The position numbers and the translations under genes were made by a program. 64,000 nt of DNA, taken from contig NZ_SCOU01000001.1 in NCBI RefSeq assembly GCF_005502435.1, positions 558,001-622,000 of the forward strand, read 5' to 3'. The notes beneath the pieces are model-generated. The model had not been told where the DNA came from. It made no database searches and was given only the letters and a program-made list of their open reading frames with translations. Source of the stretch: Methylobacillus flagellatus (GTDB lineage Bacteria; Pseudomonadota; Gammaproteobacteria; Burkholderiales; Methylophilaceae). This document shows, in pieces, positions 27,726-35,300 of the stretch; the first letter of the stretch is position 1; each line of letters begins with the position of its first letter.

Positions 27726-28991
27726 CTACTCCACCGTCTCCCAGGCATTCACCGCTTTGGGCGGCAGCACATGGTGGTAATGGTAGTAACGCCCGCCCAG
27801 CCATAAACACAGGCCGATACTGGCGAACGCCAGCTGCCCCAGCGCCAGCCACAACACCGAATGCACCAGGAACGGTGCGGCGATGCCCGACACGGCCGCA
27901 CCCAGCATGGTTTGTGTGAACGACTGGCACGACGCTACCGTGCCACGGATGTGCGGGAACAGGTCCATCACCAGCAAGGTCAGCGTAGGCGCCACCAAGG
28001 ACATGCCGAAGGTGTAAAAGAATAGCGGCAACACCGACCAGGGCACTGCAGGCGGCATGAACAAGTGGTACACCACGTTTGCCAGCGCCGCGCCTATCAA
28101 CAGCGTATAGCCCATCAGCATCAGCTTGGAGATGGCCACGCGTCCCGCCAGCCGGTTAGCGGTCAGCGCACCCAGAAAAATCCCCGCCACCGCTGGCACG
28201 AACTGCCAGGCGAACTGATCCGGCCCCAACCCCAGGTGGCGCGTGATGAACACGGGCGCCGCCGCCACATACAAAAACAGCCCGGCAAAGTTGAAGGCGA
28301 TGGCCCCGGCCTTGAGCTGGAACGGCAGCGAGCGGAACACCTGCCGGTAGCTCTGCCATAGAAAATGCGGGTTGAACGGGGTGCGCTGCTCGGGCGGCAA
28401 GGTCTCCGGCAACTTGCGGTAGCAAACCCAGAACAACAGCACGCTGTAGACGAACAGCGACAGGAAGATCACGCGCCAGTCGTAGGCCTTGACGATCCAG
28501 CCACCAAAGATGGGCGCCACGGCGGGCGCGATGGCAAAGATCATGGTCACTAGCGACAACAAGCGCGCTGCAGCGGCATCTGCATACAGATCGCGGATGA
28601 TGGCGCGCCCCACCACCACCCCGGCCCCGGCCGACACCCCCTGCATCACGCGGAACGCCCACAGATACTCGATGCTGTGCGAAGCCGCGCAGCCCAGCGT
28701 GCCGATGGCAAACACCGCCAGCGAGATCAGGATGATGCTGCGCCGCCCCATCGCATCCGACAGCGCGCCATGCCACAGGATCATCACCGCAAACGAGAAC
28801 ATATAGGCCGTCAGCGTCTGCTGCACACCCACCAGATCCGCGCCCAGCGACAACTCGATGTTGGGGAACGCGGGCAGGTAGGTATCCACCGAGAACGGCC
28901 CCAGCATGGCTAGCGCGGCCAGGATGATGGCCAGGCCGTTCTTGCTGGGCATGGGGATGGGTTTGCGTGCTGGGGTTTGATCTGGGGTCAT
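27726..28991 (-). CDS. Bcr/CflA-family drug efflux transporter (MFS)
   Basis: 421 residues with about twelve membrane segments. Typical Bcr/CflA wording: GPFSVDTYLPAFPNIE near the start, SFAVMILWHGALSDAMGRRSIIL (motif A), and RVMQGVSAGAGVVVGRAIIRDLY. Exports compounds such as bicyclomycin or sulfonamides in characterised members; the substrate here is unknown. It is the last core-like gene before the accessory region. Confidence 0.88.
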   Translation of the reverse strand: MTPDQTPARKPIPMPSKNGLAIILAALAMLGPFSVDTYLPAFPNIELSLGADLVGVQQTLTAYMFSFAVMILWHGALSDAMGRRSIILISLAVFAIGTLGCAASHSIEYLWAFRVMQGVSAGAGVVVGRAIIRDLYADAAAARLLSLVTMIFAIAPAVAPIFGGWIVKAYDWRVIFLSLFVYSVLLFWVCYRKLPETLPPEQRTPFNPHFLWQSYRQVFRSLPFQLKAGAIAFNFAGLFLYVAAAPVFITRHLGLGPDQFAWQFVPAVAGIFLGALTANRLAGRVAISKLMLMGYTLLIGAALANVVYHLFMPPAVPWSVLPLFFYTFGMSLVAPTLTLLVMDLFPHIRGTVASCQSFTQTMLGAAVSGIAAPFLVHSVLWLALGQLAFASIGLCLWLGGRYYHYHHVLPPKAVNAWETVE

Positions 28992-29081
28992 GACGGGACT
29001 ATAGCAATATGAGTTTGGTTTTGATTGGACTTTTTGCGACTCAGTGGTTCAACATTTTCATACCGGGAGGATGTATCCATG

Positions 29082-29113
29082 TAACGCATTGCGTTATATG
29101 ACGCATCACGTTA
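29082..29113. promoter_or_regulatory. Tandem palindromic operator upstream of higBA
   Basis: Perfect palindrome TAACGCA-T-TGCGTTA at 29082-29096, followed at 17-base spacing by an imperfect copy TGACGCATCACGTTA at 29099-29113, ending 9 bases before the higB start. Type II antitoxins of the HigA family repress their own operon from such sites, so this is the probable HigA operator; the role is inference. Confidence 0.65.
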
Positions 29114-29122
29114 CACTCATTC

Positions 29123-29404
29123 ATGATCACCAATTTCGCTTGCAAAGAGACCGCCAAAATCTGGTCTGGTGAAGTTTCAAGGCGCTTGCCACGAGAGATT
29201 CAGCAAGTGGCATTACGCAAGCTGTTCATGCTCGATAAAGCGCTTAATCTCGACGACTTGCGCATTCCGCCAGCCAACCGGCTGGATGCTTTGTCAGGCA
29301 ACCGCAAGGGTCAGCACAGCATACGCATCAACGACCAATGGCGCATTTGCTTTGTGTGGTCGGCCTCAGGGCCTGAGCACGTAGAGATTGTGGATTATCA
29401 CTAA
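29123..29404 (+). CDS. higB: HigB-type toxin (RelE superfamily mRNA interferase)
   Basis: 93 residues. HigB host-inhibition proteins cleave mRNA on the ribosome. The family features are the early TAKIWSG segment, QQVALRKLFMLDKALNLDDLRIPPANRLDAL, and the C-terminal HSIRINDQWRICFVW...HVEIVDYH, which contains the catalytic-site arginine/histidine region. The toxin gene precedes the antitoxin, typical for hig. Ten bases separate it from higA. Confidence 0.92.
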   Translation: MITNFACKETAKIWSGEVSRRLPREIQQVALRKLFMLDKALNLDDLRIPPANRLDALSGNRKGQHSIRINDQWRICFVWSASGPEHVEIVDYH

Positions 29405-29413
29405 GGAAACATC

Positions 29414-29704
29414 ATGGATAAATTGAACAACATACATCCGGGCGAAATTCTTCTTGAAGAGTTTCTTAATCCGATGGGCATCAGCCAGAACAAGCTGGCA
29501 AATGCCATCGGCGTACCGCCACGCCGCATCAACGAGATCGTGCTCGGCAAAAGAGCGATCACGGCTGATACTGCTCTGCGCTTATCCAAGGCATTCGGCA
29601 ATTCCGTACAGTTTTGGATGGGGCTGCAGGATGAATATGAAGTTAGGCAGGCTAGAGCTGAGATTCACGAGCAGTTGCAGCGCGTGACACAGCTTGCCGC
29701 ATGA
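29414..29704 (+). CDS. higA: HigA antitoxin (XRE-type helix-turn-helix)
   Basis: 96 residues beginning MDKLNNIHPGEILLEEFLNPMGIS, the usual start of HigA. The helix-turn-helix follows (QNKLANAIGVPPRRINEIVLGKRAI) and the tail carries FGNSVQFWMGLQDEYEVRQA. It should neutralise HigB and repress the operon through the palindromes upstream. Confidence 0.93.
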   Translation: MDKLNNIHPGEILLEEFLNPMGISQNKLANAIGVPPRRINEIVLGKRAITADTALRLSKAFGNSVQFWMGLQDEYEVRQARAEIHEQLQRVTQLAA

Positions 29705-30079
29705 GAAAAACTTGGTTTCTTAGCAATGTCCTGTTGTTGGTATTAGTAATAGCCAATTGGCCTGCATCATCAAACTGCACCAAGATTAAATGCTAGTTTG
29801 CGCTGCCCTGCTCAGCGGCACGCATAAAGTAAAAGAGGTCACCACAAGGGTGACCTCTTATTTTTTTGTTGATGGTGGGATGATACTCGGCATCAAACAA
29901 CTATTGAAAGTAGGGAATCGAAGCGCTGCGGGCTGCTTCGAACCAGTCCGAACTCAATCCAAGAGCCTGCGGGAACGGTCATTGCTGGCGGATGATCAAG
30001 CAAATTTTTTGCCCTGATTGGTGACCGGAAAGGTTGTTAAACCTCGTCTGCTTTTCGGAGCCAGTTCAATTCCTGGAAC
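29705..30079. other. Non-coding stretch between higA and the island edge
   Basis: No convincing gene. A 75-codon open frame at 29790-30017 has no ribosome site or family likeness and is rejected. The only structure I see is the terminator at 29831-29867. Confidence 0.6.
29831..29867 (+). terminator. Rho-independent terminator downstream of higBA
   Basis: Perfect 11-base inverted repeat AAGAGGTCACC (29833-29843) / GGTGACCTCTT (29849-29859), loop ACAAG, followed by A and seven T. Closes higBA about 130 bases after the higA stop. Confidence 0.88.
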
Positions 30080-30098
30080 GGAATCGAACCCGCGTCCG
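30080..30098. other. Copy of the tmRNA 3'-end core; possible attachment site
   Basis: The 19 bases GGAATCGAACCCGCGTCCG match 18 of 19 bases of the T-arm region of ssrA at 38265-38283, in the same orientation. The flanking bases do not match. Islands that integrate into the 3' end of ssrA leave such direct repeats. The element bounded by the two copies would be about 8.2 kb. No integrase gene remains, so this is an inference from the repeat and the gene content. Confidence 0.5.
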
Positions 30099-30510
30099 TC
30101 AGATTGCTATCTTCCACTGCCGCAACTGGCCAACGGTCTGCGTCAGCCCTTGCTTGAGCAGGTGTCCGGGTACTCCCCGGCCGTCTTGGGCAGGTTCTTC
30201 AGTGACCGTCGACGATTGGCCGCTGCCTCACATACTCGGGCAGCGTGCAGATCCAGTAGATCGAAGATGAAGTCGTCCGGATGCTGGGCAGTCAAGTTGT
30301 ATCGTTTGAGTTGGTCCGGTGAAAAATCCTTCAGGTTGAAGCTCACGATCAGGCTGGCGCCGCCGTGGATAGCCGCGGCAACCACATGCCGGTCATCGGC
30401 GTCCGGCATCTCAACGGACGGGATCAGATGCTCGAAGCCGCTGACGAGGCTGTCGCGGACGTGAGCGTTCATCAGCGACCGCCTCCGCTCCAAGTTTTCC
30501 ACCTTGATGT
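30099..30510 (-). pseudogene. Decayed PIN-domain protein gene
   Basis: The segment NAHVRDSLVSGFEHLIPSVEM, PDADDRHVVAAAIHGGASLIVSFNLKDF and AQHPDDFIFDLLDL is the C-terminal two thirds of a common PIN-domain nuclease family. The N-terminal part with the first catalytic Asp (the DACVLYP-type region in relatives) is absent; sequence before about 30510 is unrelated. Near 30167 a one-base shift breaks the frame: read in the next frame the family-like tail LLKQGLTQTVGQLRQW appears and ends at a TGA at 30099-30101, directly beside the tmRNA-like repeat. So the gene is truncated and frameshifted, and probably inactive. Confidence 0.7.
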
Positions 30511-30666
30511 ACTCGAACGACACGTAATAGATCTTACGTCGCCGCTTGCATCCATCAATAGGCGCGGGTCGCACACCACTGGCTGCCGCGTATCGCAGAG
30601 GACCGGCGCAAACTTCTCGATTAGGCTGGATCTCACTATTGCGGTGCCTATCTGAAATTCGTGCAT
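30472..30666 (-). CDS. Short ORF overlapping the helicase end, possibly a truncated third gene
   Basis: 64 residues starting MHEFQIGTAIVRSSL, with its ATG 19 bases inside the helicase stop region, the arrangement expected of a downstream gene in the same operon. About the first 45 residues do not overlap PIN-derived DNA; the rest is out of frame with the PIN remnant. It may be the start of a lost third gene of the helicase operon cut by a rearrangement. No family recognised, weak ribosome site. Low confidence. Confidence 0.3.
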   Translation of the reverse strand: MHEFQIGTAIVRSSLIEKFAPVLCDTRQPVVCDPRLLMDASGDVRSITCRSSTSRWKTWSGGGR

Positions 30667-32357
30667 GTCGCCGCCGTCCCGACAACCACCAGCAGGGACT
30701 TCGCTCTGCTCATGCCGACATAGAGCAACTCCTCGCTGCGTGCCAAATCGATCGTATCCAGGCCCCAGAGGATGACGACCGGCGACTCAAGCCCTTTGAA
30801 GCGCTGAATCGTGTCGATTAGGACGGTGTTGCTACTTCGAATACCCTCCTCGAGCCAGATTGCCGGTTTGGGCAAGGGGAGCCGCCGCAAGGTCGCGTAG
30901 TAGTCGGCCTTGCGCAGTGCATCCGCAATCAGAACCGTGATGTCACCGGGGGCAACTCCCTGACGAGCAACAAGATCAACAATTCGAGCGTTGATCTTCG
31001 CGGCCTGAGCATCTCGACCGGGCGACGCGTCGAATTGGACCTCATCGCCTTCGATATCAGGGGGGCTGACTGGCACCCCTTTGTAGTGCTTGTACGCAGC
31101 CAAATGAATCGGCGCGGTGTTCCGGCAGTTCGTCGTCAGCGTGAACGGTTCATCGCGTATCGGAAAGGTACCTGCGCGCGCATAAATATTCTGGTTGTCG
31201 TCATAGAAGACATACAGCGGGCTTCGTTCGTAGTCGGAAAGCAGAAGCTCTAGTGGGACCCAGAACTCCTCTCGAAAATCCTGTCCTTCATCACACACGA
31301 TTGCGTCGTAGCGGTCCGGAAGGACATCAAGGGAGTAGGCGAAAGCATTGGGCAGTTGTACGTCGTAGAGGTCTTTACCCGGGTATGTCACTTTCGCTTC
31401 CGTAACGAGATCCCGCCCCGACGCCTGATTTGCTCGCTCGACCTGTCGATGGCAGAGCTGATGGAAGCTCATCACGTCCAGATTGCTCGTCCCGGCACAC
31501 ATGCTCGACAGGTGATCGGCCAGTTGTCTGTTGTAGCAAGTGAGCAGTGTTTTGAAACCTTCCGAGGCGAGGCGGCGGGCCTTTTCGAGCGCCAGAACGG
31601 TCTTGCCCGTGCCGGCACCGCCACTGACTGCGACCCTTCGATGAGAGCACAGGAAATCAAGAACTCGCATCTGGTCCTTTGTGAGAACTAATCTGCGTGC
31701 CTCCTGCTCGGCGAGGCGCGACGCCACAAGCGGCGCCACGACGAAAGATCTCGCGAATACCTCGCGAACCACGTCAATGCCGCGACGACCGATGGGGGTG
31801 AAGCTCCCCGCGTCGTTACCCCAGTAAGCGAACGCGCTGTCGATCCACGCTTTTGGCTCCAGAAGAGTCTTCGCCGAACCGATCAGTACAGCAGGCATGT
31901 CCGGGCGGCTAAGTACGTTCGTGTCGCCAACGTCGGGAAAGAACACCGCGTGGCCACGAAGCACATTTCCAAGGGAAAGATCGTGCCATCGGGGGTGCTC
32001 ATTCAGTTTCGATCGAATCGAGTACTTTGCCCTAAGTGCCTGGCCGATCGGATTGTTGATGGGGTGCTTCTGCTGATGGCGGTCCACTGAAAACCAATCG
32101 CCGCTGGCTGCGTCAAAACCTACTCCGCCACCTTTCACCTCAATGCACAGATAGCCGTGATCGGGATGGCAAACCAGGAAGTCGGTTTCCCCATCCTTCG
32201 CTTGTTCCTCTTCTCGTCGCAGTATCCACCCGACCTGAAACAAGACGACGTAATCCTGGGGAAGTTTGTCCCTCAATGCTCGGTAGACTTTCGCCTCTGC
32301 TTGCGATGGCAGGTCATTAAGTTGCGCCTCTGAGAGATCAGGAATCATTGTCGTCAT
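30648..32357 (-). CDS. NERD nuclease-like domain fused to UvrD-type helicase
   Basis: 569 residues from the ATG at 32357 (GGAAG ribosome site; TTG 5 codons earlier is possible). N-terminal NERD domain (about 15-120) with candidate nuclease residues Asp59 (GETDFLV) and Glu73-x-Lys75 (CIEVKGG). Then a superfamily-1 helicase: Walker A SGGAGTGKT (245-253), Walker B-like CDEGQDF (355-361), TTNCRNT (about 408-414), DTIQRFKGLES and LYVGMSRAK (545-553). The helicase is short, with little room for 1B/2B subdomains. Its start overlaps the large ATPase gene by 20 bases, so both are made together. The pair looks like a DNA-targeting effector module. All key motifs are intact. Confidence 0.88.
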   Translation of the reverse strand: MTTMIPDLSEAQLNDLPSQAEAKVYRALRDKLPQDYVVLFQVGWILRREEEQAKDGETDFLVCHPDHGYLCIEVKGGGVGFDAASGDWFSVDRHQQKHPINNPIGQALRAKYSIRSKLNEHPRWHDLSLGNVLRGHAVFFPDVGDTNVLSRPDMPAVLIGSAKTLLEPKAWIDSAFAYWGNDAGSFTPIGRRGIDVVREVFARSFVVAPLVASRLAEQEARRLVLTKDQMRVLDFLCSHRRVAVSGGAGTGKTVLALEKARRLASEGFKTLLTCYNRQLADHLSSMCAGTSNLDVMSFHQLCHRQVERANQASGRDLVTEAKVTYPGKDLYDVQLPNAFAYSLDVLPDRYDAIVCDEGQDFREEFWVPLELLLSDYERSPLYVFYDDNQNIYARAGTFPIRDEPFTLTTNCRNTAPIHLAAYKHYKGVPVSPPDIEGDEVQFDASPGRDAQAAKINARIVDLVARQGVAPGDITVLIADALRKADYYATLRRLPLPKPAIWLEEGIRSSNTVLIDTIQRFKGLESPVVILWGLDTIDLARSEELLYVGMSRAKSLLVVVGTAATCTNFR

Positions 32358-35300
32358 CGGCGTCTTCCACAATGCGCATGCGATGCAAGTTCAGGGTCAC
32401 GTTAGGCGTCGCTTGAGACTTTCCATCAAACAAGATCGTCAGCAGCTTCGTGTTACCACGAGACACAACATCGCGAACCGTCCCCGTCCCCATGTCTTGG
32501 TGATATATCCGAACACCAGGCGCAAATAGCGTCGAAGGATCGGCTTGCTCCTCTGTCACTGCATCCCGCCAGTTGCCGTCGAACATGAATGACGTGACTT
32601 GAGTGGCTGGACTGCGGATGGGGTGAACGCGAATGTGTTCTGGATCAGAAACAAACTCAACTACGTACAGCCAGTAGCGGTCACCGTAATCCTGGGCATT
32701 GCTGAACTGTAGCCGTGAAAGACCGACGCCGGTCTGGTTCCACTCACCGTTGACGCCTTTTACTTCGATGAACCGATCTTCGCCAGTAAGCGGGTTGCGA
32801 CTGATGATGTCGTACCCAGGATGCGTTTGTGCCATCTGCTCTGCGACGCGGCCCCGTTCCTTCTCATAGGCGCACACAGCGCTGCGGGCCACAACTTCGA
32901 CGGCCAGGTTGTGCTCCGATGGATTGTCCTGCTCATCCGTTTCCGATTCGCCCTCTTGCTTCTGCCGAACATAGGAAAGCAGGCGTCGATCCCACTGTTC
33001 TTTGTGCTTGGGACGGGATTTCCTCGCGCGACGCTCGCCTTCACCGGGGTCTTTGCTCCCACCCACGCCAGTTGCGGAAACATTACGCTCAGTGACGCCG
33101 CGGCGTGGGCCGCCGGATTCCGCCCCACGCCCGGGTCGCTCTGCTGACTCTCCCTTCGGTGGGGGCTCTGACGTATCAGGTTGCTGATTTCCGTGTTTGC
33201 CTCCAGGAGCGACGCCGGCCTGTTCGCCAGAATCATCAACGGAGGTAGGTGCAGCCCCGGTTTCCTCGTAGTTGTCTGGCTCCGCTATGCCGCCCATCTC
33301 ATCGAGGTCCGGCGACGTCAGGTCTTCCGTGTTCCCGCTCCCAGCCTCTGCATCTAGATAGGGAATGCCGGCATCACTCAATTCGCGATGTGCTTCTTCT
33401 ACCGCCATCCCCATGAGAGGACGCACGCTTAGGGTCAGCTTGGAGATTTCACTGCCTGACTCCTCCGGCATCAACTGGTGGAAAAGCGCATTCAGGACGT
33501 GTGCCCAACTCCGGTCGCCCACTGGTCGGGCGAGAATCAAACGCCCGTTCTCGATATCGTAGAACGCCTGCGCCGAGGTGGGAGGCGCGAATGCCTGATC
33601 CCCTCCAACATGCACCGACGCTTGAATGCGGACAACATCGTGGCTGACAGCCTTCATCTCCGAAAGAGCGCTCCGGATCTTCTTTCTGACCGTTGTTGGT
33701 TTGTCATGAAGCAAACGGGCGAGAATGTCCATCCTGTCCATCAGCTTTTCGGCGAGCTGGGTTTCGTCGGCTTCCGGACCATCGACGAATTCGAGGGCAA
33801 CCTGCGCACTTTCACTCAGCCGTCTGACACCGACCTCTTCCACGAATGACCAAAGCTCAGGGACGGGTTTGCACAAGGCTTGGTCGAGTTCACCGCCAAA
33901 GAATCCAGCATGCCACTCGCTGTCCTGGAGCAAGACTTCGTCCGGATGAGTGAGCTGGCCCCGCAAGTTCAGGATGGTTGGCGCCTCTTGCAGACGTTGC
34001 AGGTCAGATGGGGTCAACTCCTCATGTTCATGGGCGGCAGCAACGCTGGCCAGGCAAACGTCATAGACCGCGCGGTCTGGACCTGTCAGTGGCTTGGACT
34101 GCTCGAAATACTCGCCGACGATGTCCAGCAGTATGTCAACGAAGTCGCGACCATCTGGTGCATTCTTTACCCCGATTGCATCGAAGAGCGGCTTGAAGGA
34201 CTCGTAGTTTCCAGGGATCGTGTATGCATAGCGGCCGAGTTGTTGCGGCACCCAGTACAACTGATTTGGACGAACGAACGTCTTTTGGCTCTCAACGTAG
34301 ATGCACCGTGAGCCAGCGAGTGCCGCAATGAGCGAGTCTGAACGTTGAGCGCGCTCGTTCAACACCTGATACGTCGAGACATGAGGTTGCACCCCCGATC
34401 CGATGCAATGCTGCAAATGGTCGATGACCAGCCGAGTTTCCGGGTTAATGGAAACATCAAGCTCCTCCAACAAATCGGTTTTCAGTCGTGCCGTAGTTCG
34501 GAAGTCAAGGATGTTGGCTTGAGATCGGAAAGCGTCGGCACGGTAAGGCGCATACAGAGAATCTGCTGTGTGCCACTCTTCGGAATCCCCATCTGCGGGG
34601 AAACAGGCGGCTCGCCGAAGATCCGCGATGGCATCCTGAACGACCTTCTTCTCTTTCCAATCGTCGTAGTTGTCACACAGGACATAGAACGCCTCGCTGC
34701 TCGCACGCTTTGCGTCCTCGGTCGGCAGGTACTGCTCGGCAATGGACAGCATGCGATCGACAAGGTGTCTGGCGATCGGCGACCGTCGGATTCCCAGGCT
34801 GTCGATGAACGTGTGTACTGATCGCGTATTGGGAATGCGGCTGGCGTCCAGCCAGAGGTGGAGTGCGTCTCCAAGAACCTTCTCAAGGTCGTCAGCGCGG
34901 CGGTACGTGTTGACCGGGCGCGACCAGCCTCCATCCTGCGTGGGCACGATCGGAAGCGATCCCAGCAACCGACGAATGTCATCGTCGTTTACAAGCGCTG
35001 AGTGATTGGCAAGCTCGCTGATGAGCCGTATGTACTTGGTTGCATCCAGCGGGCCGTCGTCGTCGAAAAACGTCGGCAGCACGGTCTGCACGAACGCCTC
35101 GATCGTCTGCGTCTGTACCGCCAGCTTTGTCGACAGGAAATCCTTGGCTGATTCGGTGAGAACGGATGTGTCCAGCAAATCCGCCTGACCGGTTGGATCA
35201 GTAAAGTTTCCTGGCAGAAGCGCTTGAGTTGCCTTGACCAACCCACGGCTCGACTTCCAGATGGGTAGGTCGCGTAGCTGCTGATAGACCGTCTTCGCTC

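Noticed and set aside
29790-30017. 75-codon plus-strand open frame after higA
   Set aside because: It runs straight through a strong terminator hairpin (29831-29867) and has no ribosome site or family likeness.
30076-30100. Possible tRNA gene end
   Set aside because: The TTCGATT loop is flanked by bases that cannot form a T-stem, and there is no cloverleaf upstream; it matches ssrA instead.
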